A stretch of 64,000 bases of DNA from Ustulina deusta (GCA_023159155.1 JAJNNX010000022.1:620001-684000), one strand, 5' to 3'; shown: positions 32,598-46,045, numbered from the stretch's first letter. Translations and numbers: made by a program. The notes: generated by a model not told the origin, from the letters alone.

Positions 32598-35178
32598 TAA
32601 TTTGGGCGCGGCGAGAGTGCAGAGAGGCTGCTATGGTGGTAGTTGCGAGGAGTCGCAATGTTTGTGGCGGCGCTCATATACACGCGGGCCTGAGGAAGAA
32701 AAAGATAGGAGAAGAAAAAAAATGAATTTGAGGGTAAACTACATGGAATTGGCGTTCTGAGAGTTGTCATCACTATGGAACGGGGGAATTTGCAAGCATT
32801 TGCCGGCGTTTGGTCATATCTACGATTGTAATGATCCTAGATAGGGAACTTTAAAACTTGACTTGGACTCTTTTACGTCTGGAATGTTGGCTGTGATGAT
32901 GGGCTCTAATCGACGGTGACGGCATACCGAGACAGTGTACGATGGCAAAAATAATTGGTCTCCGGTCCCGACACCCTCTCCAGCGATATCTATAGGCGAA
33001 CTTTTAGTTTATTGCGAACTAGCATGACAATCTACGAGGCTAGTGTCGCGGATGTAATGAATACCAGAATCGAATATTCTATTACCATCTACTCTGCCTT
33101 CCTGTTGCCGAGTTGTCACGTCATGTTCCATGCTTTTCGCCAAGAAGTTGAGTAATCCTAGCTCGGCAGAGCAGAGCCGTTCACGCCGCGCACCCCTTCC
33201 GACTTCTCTTCTCTTCTCCTTCTCTACCTCCAAGACTAAGGGTTGGAATATACGGCCGTATTTGTTCACGTGGAGACCATACCGCTCTCTCTCTCTCTCT
33301 CCCTCTCGTGGGGTTCCATGTTTCCCCTTTCTGAATTCCTTGCTTGCTTGCTTGCTTCACCCCGTATTTCCAGGCATCTGCATTAGCAATCGCACACACA
33401 GCAAGTAGATCTAGACCTCGAGGCATATCTTTGCGCTGCTGTCATTGGGACTTCCATTCAGCATGGTACAGGCACCCCGTTCTATGCACACGCCGTGTTG
33501 CTTGCTTGCCTCGCGAGACAGGGATAAGGGGGCAGGTAGGGCCGGGGCTGGCTCAAGCCCGGGATACATACTTACTTCGTCGGGAGCGGGGATGCTTCGC
33601 GGCATGTCTTCTGGAGGATGGATTCATTTGCTTATCTGTACACCGCCTAACCGGCTGTTGGGATTACTAATCCGTGGACACTCGAGAGGCGGATATATCC
33701 ATGCCGGGACACCGAGAGATGCAAGACGGTGCTGTTGCCGCTAGAGGCATATGCGCGAAGAGGTGTTCGGGTGCGAAGACTCGATGGGTTCGACGGTGCG
33801 ATGAAGATGGAGAAACTTATATCACTTCACAACGAGGCAGCATGTACGATGTGTTGAGGATACATGTCAAGTCGAAACCAGCTTTGCCCCGACGCATGAA
33901 AACGCTGGTGTTGATGTTTCTTATGTATATGCTCTTATGTATCTACTAGCAAGAGATATGAGGTTGCTTTTTCGATCCTCGAATTCTACTCTAGCTATGC
34001 GTGTCCGGCAGATATATATATACATATATACAAACAAGCGAAAACAACAGCCCCCTCCGCCCCTCCCCTATGTAAATCGATGTCTTGGGCACTATATAAA
34101 CATCAAACCCTGAACCTCGGAACGATGTTTGATGGTCATCACGGCCCAGGTAGATAGGCCCTTTCATGGAAAGTAGAAGTGACAGGTAATAAATACAATA
34201 CAGAGGTAGATGATACAAGGCGATATCGCATTGCGTATGCTTCTGCGCCGTGATACTATCGGGGGGGAGGAAGATGACTGCAGGAAAACGAAAATCATGG
34301 GCTTCAACGAGGAGGCCTGGTATCATGAGATGAGAATGGCCGAGCTAGCCCTCCACCAATCGCTCTTCTCCCTAACCCTAACCCTAACCTTGGTGAAAGG
34401 GTCTGTGTAGAGTGTATGTGTATACGTGTGTCGTGTGTGCGTGGTCTCGAATGTTCAGCTGTACTTCGAACCAAGTTTCCTGTCAGATGCCAGGTATCTA
34501 TCCCGTTAGGTAGTTGATGCCAAGCGGGAAATAGGGAAGGTGGGCGTTTTGTCCTCGGGCTTGGCGGCGCCCGTGGTTTTAACTACGAGTCTGCTGGTAT
34601 ATTTCCCAAGGCAGACTTGCTCGCGGTGTTTGGTTGCGTGTATGTGCGTGTGTGCGTGTGTGTGTGTGTGTGTGTGACTGAGGAAGAAGAGGCCTCAGGG
34701 GTGGGAAAAAGATGGCCAGCAAGCGATTGGAGTAGGTAGAGTGGGTCGGCATCATCTTCCGCGCCTCAATCTGCATTGCTCACGCTCGATCCTTGCACAT
34801 ATATCACATCTCTGCTCCACGAAATCCGGAGATGCCAATGTTGAAAACCCTCATGGGTATGCCTCGCGCCTCGGTGTGGTACCACGTCCTCACGCCACAG
34901 CAATCTCTTGCTGGCGAGTGCTCGGGTAAGCGGATATAACAAAGGCGTGAATGTTCCCGGAGGCAATGCTCCGCGACAAGCTTGATCAGTAATCATTTAA
35001 AAATCCGCGACATTGCCGAGCAATTGCAAAACCGTTGGGTAGATTTTCCTCGGTCGCTCGCATTTGACGAGTCTGCAGACTCGGTAGGAAGAGTTGGTTG
35101 ACTGGCTAAGGCTCGGTAGTTGTATGCGTTCCGTGCTCGATGTCGTTCACCTGGTCTGCGTGGTTGAAGATCTGTTTA
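32598..35178. other. 2.6 kb spacer with microsatellites and a telomere-like array
   Basis: Convergent 3' ends of TFIIE beta and the DsbA-like gene meet here. The spacer holds a CT tract (33286-33305), CTTG repeats (33339-33356), (CCCTAA)3 at 34370-34387 and a GT tract (34635-34676). Small frames are not protein-like. Confidence 0.5.
34370..34389 (+). repeat. Interstitial telomere-like repeat (CCCTAA)3
   Basis: Three exact CCCTAA units plus CC, identical to the complement of the fungal telomere repeat TTAGGG. It is far from any chromosome end visible here. Confidence 0.85.
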
Positions 35179-36436
35179 TTACCGCTGCCCGCTGCGACTG
35201 TTGTTATTACCGCTGCCCCTTGCCATCGCTGCCTCGCGGGCAATGGTGTCAGCAATGCCTCCATCGAGCACGAGACTTGATCTGGTGTACTCCTGAAGAG
35301 GGTTGATTCCCTGGCGAAGTAGTTCGAACTGACCAACAATCTCATCCGCTTTTTGGAAACCGCCATAAACCCACCTATTATTGAGCACCATAGTAGGTAC
35401 AGCAACGATAGGACCGGCCTGTTGGCTACGTACACTTATACGATTTTGCACCTCGGAAGAGAGCATATCAATCGCAAGGTCCCACTCCGAGCTGTCGAGT
35501 ACCGCTCGAATCTCATGCTCAGGGAATCCTGTCACCGCCCTCGTGATTTCCAAGAGGACTTGCGGATCTGATAGATCCTTGTCATGCTCGTGATATCTCG
35601 TCGTAATGGCATCCAGGAGGCGCATCTGGAGATCTGGTCCACGAGGCTGTGGAAGAGAGACCGGTAGGTCGGGAGCACGCAGAGAGTAAGGCGGGTAAAG
35701 AGGCACATCTGCCACTGGCTGGTACACTGTCAATTCCGTACTTTTCTGTCTTGTGGGCGTTTTTTGGAGCGCAAAACGTAGTAATTTATGCGAGTTTCGT
35801 GAGTTGCCCGTGCGCCCTCTCCAGCTGAAGGTGACGCCAACATCCCTCCCAAGCCTATCCCATACCTCGAAACGGCTTCTTGGCAAACCTCGTTCAGTAC
35901 TGTAGTAGTGGTCTTTGTCGTAGTCTAGCAGCGCGTAGAACTATTAGCGAACACTTCCTGCAAGTCTTTCGGCATTTGAGTGAAGGATAGCCGGTGTAAA
36001 GCGTGATTCTGGGCGCTTGCCATAGATTGCGATCAGCGACCTCTCATACGAGTAGAAGTTGCAACACGCGACTGGCCTGTGGATGTCCCGCTTCGTGCTG
36101 AAGGGATAGATGGTGGATCGATGTTGCCGCAAGTCAACGAGGGTAGCATCGAAACTTACAGCTATTCCTAGCGGTCGGCGCGAGAATGAAGGGCGTGCAG
36201 GTGACTTCGAACACGGTGTCCGGATGCCTCGACTTGTAGATCTCAACTGCCATTAACAAGTTCTTCATGCCGATATAACAAAAAGGACAAATGGTGTCAT
36301 GGATAAATTCGATGACGAAATACTTTATTTCTGGGGGCGTGAGCTTGGGTTTGGGAGGGCGTTCCTCCCTGGACGTCGAGTCTTGGGATGGCTTGCCGTC
36401 AGGGATCAGAAGGTCTTGGACCCGTAGTCTTTGCAT
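35179..36436 (-). CDS. DsbA/FrnE-like thioredoxin-fold oxidoreductase
   Basis: Two exons (36436-36160, 35924-35179; GTAAGT/TAG intron) give 340 residues. After a ~35-residue leader, a beta strand (Y-F-V-I-E-F-I-H-D) leads to the active site T-I-C-P-F-C-Y-I-G, a CxxC motif as in the FrnE/2-hydroxychromene isomerase branch of the DsbA family. Y-Y-D-K-D-H-Y-Y, G-V-T-F-S-W-R-G-R-T-G-N-S and N-S-H-K-L-L-R-F-A follow. The helical insert and the cis-Pro loop A-V-P-T-M-V-L-N-N-R close the fold. Expected role is a cytosolic or mitochondrial dithiol oxidoreductase or glutathione-dependent enzyme; the substrate is unknown. The start could be earlier if an exon is missed. The intron of ~235 bp is long for this window. 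Confidence 0.82.
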
Positions 36437-39299
36437 ATTGAGTGTGCCCGCCCGTGATGCTGGGGGACGGGATCGGGTCTGGCAACAATGACGGCCTTAT
36501 GGGAGCCGCACAGAACCAAGGCAGGGAGCGGTCCTCGGAAACAAGGAACACACCGACGCGGATCGATGGGGATGGTGGTGGGGAAAGCAATGCAGCCGCT
36601 TAAAAAGCCTATGGAGTTACTCGACGCCGGGCGTTGTGCTGCATTCTCGGGGAAGCGGGGAGGGCAAAGACTGGGCACTGTGGGCGTGCCGCAGAGGGTT
36701 CAGGTTGTTTGCGATACACAACGAAGGGGCAGAGGCCTCGGCGACCAATCTGACGCACTGCGTCCTGGCCGACGGACGGCAGGAAGCCCGAGGCTGAGGA
36801 CCACACTCAACTCTGTGGGCGACGGATTCCACGGCGGCATCTCGATGACCAAGCCGGGACGCTCCTGCGAGGCCGTATCGACTCAGCCCAAGCCCAGCTC
36901 ACACGCGCCTGCGTCCATGGTCTGGTCTGCTACTGGACATCGATCGCCTGTCTTGCGGGAGGGGCCTCTCGCAGCGATCAGGCCACGACGAGCGGCGCTG
37001 GGGCAGCGGCGCAGGCGACGCGGTGCCAGCTGGCGCATCAAATCTAACGGCAATGCGACGGATGCGACCGCGGCGATCTGGACTTGCGCGGGGGCGTCGT
37101 ATGTGACCGGGGGAGAGACCCGGTGTGGTGGCGACGGCGCAACAGGAGGGACGCCCACGAAGGAGGGTGTTTCAGCAGGCTAAACACGCCCGAAACGGCA
37201 GCGGGGGGGCAGGAGGGGGCAGGAAAGGGCAGCAGGAGGAGAGGTTGGCGCGTTGAGGAACGGCGAGGCATCACGACGCTATGTACTCGGGCGGGCACAG
37301 AGGAGGGCCTGGGACGGCCTGGGAAGGCATGGAAAGATGGAAAGCATGAAAAGGCATGGGAACACATGGGAACACAAGGGAACGCAAGCCAGGGGCCCTT
37401 CATGCGAGGCGAGGCAATGTGGACTGTCAGGCGAGGCAAGGCAAGGCAAGGCACGGGCAGCACAGGGCAGGGTAAGGCAATTGCGAGCCATGGATCTATG
37501 ACGTGGTGGAGGACGCGCGAGACGCGCGCTCGGCCAATGGCGCTGGTACATGGCGCATGCGCACATAAGCGGGTTGGCGTGCGGTTTGCTGCACGCCGAC
37601 GTCCACGCCTGAGCCGACCGGGACGACCAGCGCGATGGATGCTGTCGAATCCGGCAGATTGGGCAGATTGGCGTCGCCGTGTTTCAATTGCTTCTGCGGG
37701 CTGGGTCTGGGTCTGGGTCTGGGTCTGGGTAGGGACAATAATACCACCACCGCCGCCACCTCCAGAATATGCGAGAATCGTCTGATCTTCTTGCAACTCT
37801 CGATCCAGAGCCGCCCATGCCACGTGGGATTCTCCCGGGTCTTTTGCCCATCTCCGGCCCAGGCCATGCCCCGTCATCGTCGACATGGGACCGACAACGT
37901 GCGGTGCCAGCCAACGATGGCGTTATACACATGGACCGAGTAATTGACGTGCCGGCCATCATGGGCCGTATTCTTATGCACAGTTGGTTCCTCGTAACCT
38001 CCTACAGCATGGCGTCAAGCGTTGCGACATAGTATTGTGTATACAAGCGTATGCCATAGGGACCGACTGTTGGCATCCCCATGGTAATAGGCGAGTGGCT
38101 TGCAAGGGTGTCTTGGCTTCCGCCGTAGGATCTCAGCCGCAACGGCAGCTGGTTACTACGAGCAGGCGATTGGATACTACTATCAAACGTGTCATGCGCC
38201 TTGTGGACCTAAAAGCGCGGGTGTTTCATCGTGAGGGTTATGGATAGGAAGGCGATGTGATAGATGTTTAGAGGCACGAGATGCGTCTCCCGCCTGTGGC
38301 ATTTTCGTCAGGCCCCGGCTCATCTAGGTATCGCCGGGCCTTTATCGCCATAGCACGAGGGGGGTGTTACTACACCCGCAGAGAGAAGGCCCTAGAGAAG
38401 AATCACGACTCAATCCAGGTTCCCATGAGTTCCGAAAGACATTGTGGAATATTTTTGTTATTAGCCCTCACACACAGTTCCTGGGGGAAACAGAAGGCCC
38501 TCAAAATGTCGCCCAGTTAGTAAGGATTCCATGCCGGCCTGTTTGCCCTTGCCTTGCGCAATTGGCGCTACCCTTGCGTGCCTCGAGAACGCCTAGCTGT
38601 TCTACACTCAAGACAGTACCGAAAAAAAAGATCAAATTCACAACGCCCTGAGTTCCCTGATTTCCTTCGTCGTTTTTCCCTGTCACTTGCCAAGTGACGA
38701 AGACAAATCAAAAGTAGTATCGCTCTGATCCTTTGGCTCACATCCCTGAACTCCGTGCCAGTCCCCGGCTTGTGCCGCTTATGAAGAAAATGCAGTATCG
38801 TCCAGGCTACCCAGTCTAGCCAGTCTATGCCGGAGAAAACACATCGAGAGGAAAAAGAAACCGCTGCAGGGTTGCTACCCAATCAAACACCCTAGCCCTT
38901 CTACCTCGCCGATCTGCTCTGCAGGCTGATGCCATCGCGCGAGTGACCGATGAGTTATACAACACCAGTTACCATGGTGTGTGGTGAGTGAAGATGTGCG
39001 AGACTAATACCCTCGCTGAAAATCGCTTCTGCGACTGTATCGTTCGTGTCGTCGAACCCCAGTGGGCGCCATCTGATGCATATATAATGGCAATCTTCCT
39101 GAAATACCCCCGGGGCAAAACAAGAGATCTACACGTGGTAGTAAACCACTGGGTCGGACACATTACCCGGTAAGGACGGGTTTGACTGAGAATGGAATGA
39201 AGACAGACTTGCCCCAAAACCCGGTGAAAACGGGTTAGACTCAGCCACTAATTGAGAGAAATCGTAGTTCAACAGCTCCAAGTTAACGGGGCGGCCACC
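36437..39299. other. GC-rich low-complexity block and spacer
   Basis: Bases 36440-37900 are GC-rich and purine/pyrimidine-skewed, so long frames are open on both strands (231, 233 and 280 codons). None shows a domain, and their compositions are Arg/Pro/Gly-rich. It includes (CTGGGT)5 at 37701-37730 and repeated GGAACACA and AGGCAAGGCA blocks (37360-37460). The rest (37900-39299) is ordinary spacer. Confidence 0.5.
37701..37730 (+). repeat. (CTGGGT)5 hexamer array, G-quadruplex-prone
   Basis: Five exact units give five GGG runs spaced by three bases on the plus strand, a textbook intramolecular G-quadruplex pattern. Confidence 0.85.
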
Positions 39300-40802
39300 C
39301 TATTGGCCTGCCCAAAGCTCACTCGGCCGTGGTTTAACGTCATATGTGGATGAGGGAGGTTCCGTGCTATTAGCGCGACGGATCTGAGTACCGTAGGAAT
39401 ACATTGGGCTCAACGCATTTCCAGCAAAGGATGGTTCCAAGTCTGGGTAGACGGAGCCATTGCCACCACTGTTACTGAATGTTGGCGATGGCATGTGCGA
39501 GGGTGACTGCACATGCGAAGGGGACTGCCAACCGACACTACCCATATGAGGGCTGCCAGCGGTGCTGCCCCCTGTTGACTGATGGGACTCGATGTTTGGC
39601 TCAAGAGTCGGAGGCGGGGGATAGCTGGTAGGATGCGAAGTCGGCCGCATGCCAGGAGTAAAGCTCGGCACCGAAGTCGAAGGTTGTGTGTGAATGTCGG
39701 GCCGTAGGTGAACTGGCAGCGTTCCATTGCCCATATATGAGTAGTCGTTAGTCCGCATTGTGTTGGGCGCAGCAGGATCGGCACCAGGGGAGGCAGACAT
39801 GTGTCTCTGGCCGGGGGATGGTGTATTTAAAGGAGACGCATGGTTTGAATTGAGAGGAGCGTCGCCTCCATCGCTGCGGACAGATCTGGTAGCGGCCATT
39901 TTACTGGCCTGCTCCGTAAGCTTTTTAGCTGTGGCCGCAGCAGCTTCTTCCAGAGTTTCTGTATGTGTAAGTTGATGGCGAGTTAATGTAGTCTTCCTTG
40001 TAAAAGTCTTTAGACAGTTCGCATAAAGACATTGGTAGGGTCTCGTGCCCGAGTGGATACGGCGATGCCGAGCCAACGAGCTACTGTCACTAAAGGGCTA
40101 TCGACCTGTTAGGGCGTTGCGTAAAATACAACTGGTTGATGGACTTACCTTGCCACAGCGCTCACACATATGAGGCTTCTCTCCTGTGTGGACACGTTGA
40201 TGTACTGTCAAAGCAGATCTCTGGATGAACTGTTTACCACATCCCGCGTAGTCGCATACGTGCGGCCGGACGCCGCTGTGGATTCGTTCTAACAGAGGTA
40301 TCAGCATAAGGCTGCGAGGTAGAGCGTGAGGCTGTAAGACTGCCTTGAAGTGCTTACCGTGCCTAGCAAGATCACTCCGCCGAGCGAAGGATTTTGCACA
40401 TGTACTGCAAGGATAGGGTTTGGCAGGCGGGGAGGGAGCGTCGGGCGGTTTGTTATATGGCATTGACATCCCTTGAACCAGAGTAGGCAAACCGGCCAAC
40501 ATGATGCTCGGGGGTATATTCGGATCTGGCAGCGGGAGCTGACCCGGAACAGCAGAGGGCGAGCCATACGGACGATGCGCCGAGTGGTAGGAAGCCTCGG
40601 AGCCATGGGGCGAATTCGCTCTGTCGAACACGGCGGGCTGCAGGTGCTGGTGCGTCATAAGCTGCGGCTTCTGTTCAAGCGCGGCTGCTGATGCTGATGC
40701 GGCGGCCGCGGCAGCAGCAGCGGCGGCGAAAACGGCGGCCTTGTCCTTGTCCATGAGATTGCTAATGTCCATGACACCGTCCGAGGGCGGCGAGCCCGAC
40801 AT
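39300..40802 (-). CDS. C2H2 zinc-finger transcription factor, four fingers
   Basis: Three exons (40802-40358, 40288-40149, 40097-39300) join in frame to 460 residues. The N-terminus has [14 protein letters not shown] and an Ala run. Four C2H2 fingers follow in tandem: [47 protein letters not shown], and [22 protein letters not shown]-like linkers join them. Both introns fall inside finger coding sequence. A Ser/Pro-rich tail of ~230 residues follows. It is a nuclear DNA-binding regulator of the odd-paired/azf-like fungal type; targets are unknown. The frame is also open to an ATG at 40952, which would add 50 basic residues. Confidence 0.88.
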
Positions 40803-43800
40803 GCTGGGCAGTTCGGGGGAGGGCGAAAACCGGTTGAAGCTGGGGACCTTGCGGCCGCGCGGTTTGGTCAGCGATGATAGGTGCGAGAGCAATGACGGGT
40901 TGGGGTGGAATCGGGATCGGAGAGAGATCGAGGACAAGAGGCGCCGAGGCACGGATCAGAAGATGGTTCCCAGATCAGGGCGCGCGCATGGGACGAGGGG
41001 CCCGGGACGCGAGGGCAGACAGGGCAGACAGGGACGGGGAAGACAGGACGAGGACATCACACACCGAGCCGGTGGCTGCATGCATCGATCTCGAAGATGC
41101 CGCCGAAACAGACGGGATGGGCCGCCGAACTCACCAGCACAATGGGCTTCCTGGTTGTTGCAGACAGTCGAGAACACCCCTGCAGAAGAGAAAGGGCGAG
41201 TCCGATGCTCCGAGGTGCACCATCAACATGCCATGCATGTAATTCTGGGTGTTGTGATGCAGAGAAAGGAGAGGCTCGTTGAGGTTGCTGGTGCAGAAAT
41301 AGGAAGAATATTAATTTAGAGGTGACGAAATGCCCCTGCTAATGGGAAGGGTCGAATCAGGTGAAGGGATGTGGTAAGGTTGCAGCAAGTGTGTCCCGCT
41401 ACAGCCGTACTTGGAGCTCGATGTGCACTTTGGCTGGGCTTAGTTTGAGGCACTGTGCCAGATCCATCTATCTGGCTGTTTGCTGCACACTGGGCTGTGG
41501 CAGAGGGCGCGACCACGCAACTGTGGCTAGTGGGCATGCATTGATATTTTTGGCCACGGGTGGGAAAAATGGGTCCTACGCAGATCTGTGCGAGCATCCC
41601 ATCGCTGTTCTATGTACATAGTACATGTGAGCAAACCCCTCCATTCAGCCCATTGATGTCTTTAGCAGATTGAGTTCGTCAGACATCGATGGGATATAGG
41701 TGCCCATGTGTGGCATATTTTACCTTGGGTATTATTGTGAATGTATCCAGGCAGAGGGAATAGGAATAGGAGACAGGGAGGGTGAAGAAGTACATACATA
41801 GTACATTGCAGTGTACTGACCTGTATGCACTGCCGGTGGTAGAGAAGTACCTCTTGCTTTTGTTGGTTCTATCGGAATGCGGAGGGCTGGGGATTCTGCG
41901 CTCTACAATAGCAACTTGAGGTACATACCTTTTCTCAAGTATTAACCCATTCATGCAGGTACCTATGAACCCTATTCAATTTTGTATCAACTTGTTAATC
42001 TGGTTGTTTGTGTGGGGGAGAAGAAGAATAAAAAATGCGATAGAATACCTTTGTATTAATCCTTCTCTAGTAAGAATGAGAAATTTTTTCTAAAAGGGAA
42101 GGAGAAACTTTAGGAAAAGAAAACAAAAATTTTGTCTGTCCTCTGGTTGTTTGCAAAATGTTTTTCTCCAAATAGGCCTTGCCTACACTAGCACCACGGT
42201 TGTTGTTTTTGAAAAGGCAGGGTGCCTGGTGAAAATCTGCTGGCAAGATATACTGGACCCTTAAGCTTGTCCCTTAGTGTGTACACCATGATAGGGATGA
42301 ATCATGTTGTTAACTTTGTGATGTTGCGCTACTTTAATCGAGAAATATTTCACGTGTGCCTCTACTTGGTCAGCCTCCAGGATGTAGCATCCATCTCATC
42401 ATGCGAGATATATGCCTATACTATTTTTCTTTCTTTCTCTTAACCCAAACTCTTGCCGGATACTAAGTTGACTAATGTCGAGCTTGCACACAGAAGCCCT
42501 ATAACTGACAGATAAGCAGGCATGCACACTAGACTAGATACCCTTGACATCCTAGACAAGAGCAATCCCTTGCAGATGTAGGGAGTACCTTTCCATGGAC
42601 ATAGCTCTCTGGGTAGTAGACGGGCTAATCTCTTTCACACTCCGTTTCGTTTGTGATGTATTCACTACTGCGCAGATCCACAACACAACCTGGGGAAGCT
42701 CGGATAGGTAGTCCGCGCCACATATCCTCCCCTCTCTTACTTACTTGTATGCAAGCCATAGGTATTGTGTTGCGTTTTGGTAAAGTGGTTTGATAACTCT
42801 TGCTGCGTTCAACGGGAGTGACACGTGGGCCTCCGCTGCCAATGAAATACCTAAATTAGTGTAGATAGTTGGAGTACGCTAAAGTAAGTCCCCTGTCTGA
42901 GGGTAGGTATTCTTTTTTTGCTTCTGTCACAGTTGTCCGACAATTCTGTGGTAAACCCATGTCGCTCAATTATCTCCCCACCTGGAGCTATCAATGCACA
43001 AGGTACATGTCTAGTTCATTTGCGGATCTCGTTTTTACCCAAGCCTGTCATTATCGTTTTCAGGGGAAAAGCAAGGTAGGCCGAAGCCCATACTATCTAA
43101 TCTCCTTCTAGAAACCCCGTGGAAATTTTCAAGAAGCAGAGCACAGACTCAATGAAACGCCACGAACAAATTAGTGTACCTGTTTACCTTTACGCATAAA
43201 CTGATATGATAGGTATCTCTCATTTATCCTTGTTCTATAAGCAAGACGTTCTTGGCACCGTGAGACCTCATGATCACAACACTAAGGTTTTCTCCTTTTG
43301 ATCAAGATAAGTAAGTAGTATATACTAGGTACTTCCAAGTAGAGTAGACGTGCGACCCTCTCCCCTCTCACTACAAATAACCCCATTCCCGCCCTTTTAG
43401 AGCTTAGTGTATTCCGTAGTGAGCAGGGTTGCCATGTGGCCAACTACAGTAAGTTGGTAGGTAGGTAGGTAACTAATGCATACTATATTGGACCAGGACT
43501 GCAACAGCTGGTGATGTGAACAACAGACGGACGATCTCGGCAGCCATGTTTGTGTACAAAAGCCAGATAGCCAGGGACCCGATGCAGTTCTATAAAATCT
43601 ACTACACGTCTATCATATATCAACATTGTCGATCCTAGTATACACTCGCTTCTCATATTGTAATTTTGGTTTCGGAAATCGGCAACATAGCCTAGTCACA
43701 GACATCTGGGTATTGTACAAATCGTCTGTTACATCTACAATGGCCATTACATATAAAACCACAAATTTAGGTAAACCCCTATAAGCTATAACCCTTTTCA

Positions 43801-46045
43801 ATTTTACAGGCTAACAAACAACGCCTGTAAAAGCGTAGTGCTACATCTTGTAAATCTGCCCTATTCTTGACCTAGTTACTTGCAATCACACCTAATTTGG
43901 CTAGTCCTCACCGATGTAGTGATTCTTCATGGCCAATCTAGGAGGGTTAGAATCCTCGGTAGAGGTCCGGGATAGTGTGCCGTCTTCCGGGTGACCAGCA
44001 TTGTACAGGTAATAAATAGTATTGTCAATCATTAAATCCCGAGAGCGCCTCATCTCGGCAGTCCCGACCAAACGGTACGCGTCGCTTTTTTCACCCTCGT
44101 CTACCTGTGAGCCTAATTAAAAAATTTTAGGTTTTCATTCTCAAGTTTAGCCCAGAATCATTACCAAAATCAGTCTAGGAGGAAAGAAAAAAACCCCGAG
44201 TGATATCGCAGGCAGAAATACGTATAAAGCGGCACGCTGTGACTAATCCGTAACTGTTGAATACCTATCTCATCTGGAAAGTGGACGAGTAGAGGTGCAA
44301 AGTGGTGAGTGAACTCTACTATTCTTATACACAAACGTGCTGTGGATTCTTTTCGAAGCAGAAAAACTAACAAGGGCCTACCTGCTAATACAAATTAGTT
44401 AATACAGATCTCTAGCTGCAAAACTAAGTGTTAGTTGTGACTCTCCAATTAATATAGACCTCCTGTATAAAACTACAGCCTCTTAAAATTGGTTAATAAT
44501 GGTCAAAGTGAGGTGCCCGCCTTCCCAGTCAGCCTACTGCTTATCTACTATTTGAAGAGACAAATAAATGAGCAAGTAAATGGATGTCAATCGAGATAGG
44601 GACACCAATCACGTCGTGTCTCATGTAGCGTACGGCCCGAACGGTTTCAAGGGCGTAATCAAGTGAATGTACACATGCATACCCGTGCTAGACCTAACTT
44701 GCCTTTGGTGGGAAATGGCAAGTAGTCAGTATGTAGAGGTTTCCATCTGAAGATGTCGAGATTCACCAACATGGTTACCCTTCATGTCTTTGCCCCAAAA
44801 AGTAGATGTTGACAGAAAGAAGGAGCAGAAGTGGATACTCCATGCAACTGCAGCGAAACCAGCGATGAGAAATAATAGAATAGATACATATAAGAATTTT
44901 GCTGTGTGAGGAGGATTGCAGTGAGCTGATCCTGAACTCGGGAGACAGTCAACATAGCAGCCGGAATAGCCCAGCCGACGATGCAACAACCAAACGAGGC
45001 ATCATCACGAGAGTAGCGAATCGAATGCCTGATACGAGGACACAAAACGGTCAACTGGTGTAGGGAAAGTTGCGTTGAAATGTACGATTGAATGAGTAAA
45101 CGAACCCCTTGTTGAAATAATACCTTGCCCAATCTGTGGAGTTTCAGCAATAGAAGCGAGTGACTCGGTGATAGAAAGTGATTTCATTAGAGGGTAAGTA
45201 CTTTATGGTCGCTAAAATCTGATTATTGATGAGAGATGTTCCGTGAATCAGTCAATGCCCCCTTTGTTTCAACGCAGGATAGGTTTTACGTTACACAGTT
45301 CGACTCATGACGAAGGGCTGGCTACCTAGGGCATAACGCCGCATGCAAGCGATCAGCTTACAGTGATATTTTCGGAGCAGAGGGGAGTGGCTCTTAGCCA
45401 GATTTCGTAGGATAAGGGGTCATGTGAATATCTCTCTCACCCTGGAGGTCGTAAATGGTGTGGGGGACTTCATTTTTGGATCCCAAAGCTGTCAGTCCTA
45501 GACGTTGCCATACTAACTCTTCATCATTTTCATGCAACATGTTAGCACGGAAAAGGGAAATAGGTGGTTGGATGATGGTGATTGGCCCAAAATTCTCGGA
45601 GAGCATGTCCAAATTCATAGTTTTCGTTGCTCTTACGAGTAGTTCAATGGTTTTGCAGAATTCCTAGATAGGCAATGTTGAGCTATTCTATATATTTTTT
45701 GATCCCGTTGTTTGGAAGCCTCTAAAAAGGGGGCTATTAACTTAACGGTTGAGAGCTAGTTACCGTTTGTAAACCCAGTTAGCTTGGACTTATTTAATTG
45801 CAATTCTAGTTATCTGTATCCCTAGACTTCGTGAATGGCCTACTGCCTCCATGATTACTATAGAAGGTGCAGAGCTGAACGAGTTCACTATAGCATGTCG
45901 ACTTTGCTAAAGTATCTTCTTTGCATATTTTAAATCACCCTTGTTCTTAACATAAATATTTTCCTGCCCTATATTCCGTTTTTCTCCGGCCTCGAATAAC
46001 ACAACAGTATTGGCGAACCTCCCCAAACCCCAACTCCACAAACTA
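40803..46045. other. 5.2 kb gene desert upstream of the C2H2 factor
   Basis: No convincing protein gene. Bases 41600-46000 are AT-rich, with GTACATAC and TAGGTA motifs (for example GGTAGGTAGGTAGGTAA near 43455). The best leftover candidate is a small spliced gene on the minus strand (see 44726-45187). A 74-codon frame at 45394-45618 minus has protein-like composition but no known family. Confidence 0.45.
44726..45187 (-). CDS. Possible small membrane protein, structure uncertain
   Basis: A frame starting at 45187 (M-K-S-L-S-I-T-E-S-L-A-S-I) has a GTATTA donor-like site after 21 codons. A later frame (44989-44726) encodes a strong hydrophobic segment, F-L-Y-V-S-I-L-L-F-L-I-A-G-F-A-A-V-A-W. 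I could not settle the exon join, and no family is recognised. It may be a small integral membrane protein or a relic. Confidence 0.2.

Noticed and set aside
36488..37886. Long frames on both strands (231, 233 and 280 codons)
   Set aside because: They overlap on opposite strands in a GC-rich low-complexity block, have Arg/Pro/Gly-biased composition and contain hexamer repeats. Open frames are expected by composition.
45394..45618. 74-codon minus frame with protein-like composition
   Set aside because: No recognised family, no splice partner found, and it lies in an otherwise empty region. Evidence is too thin.
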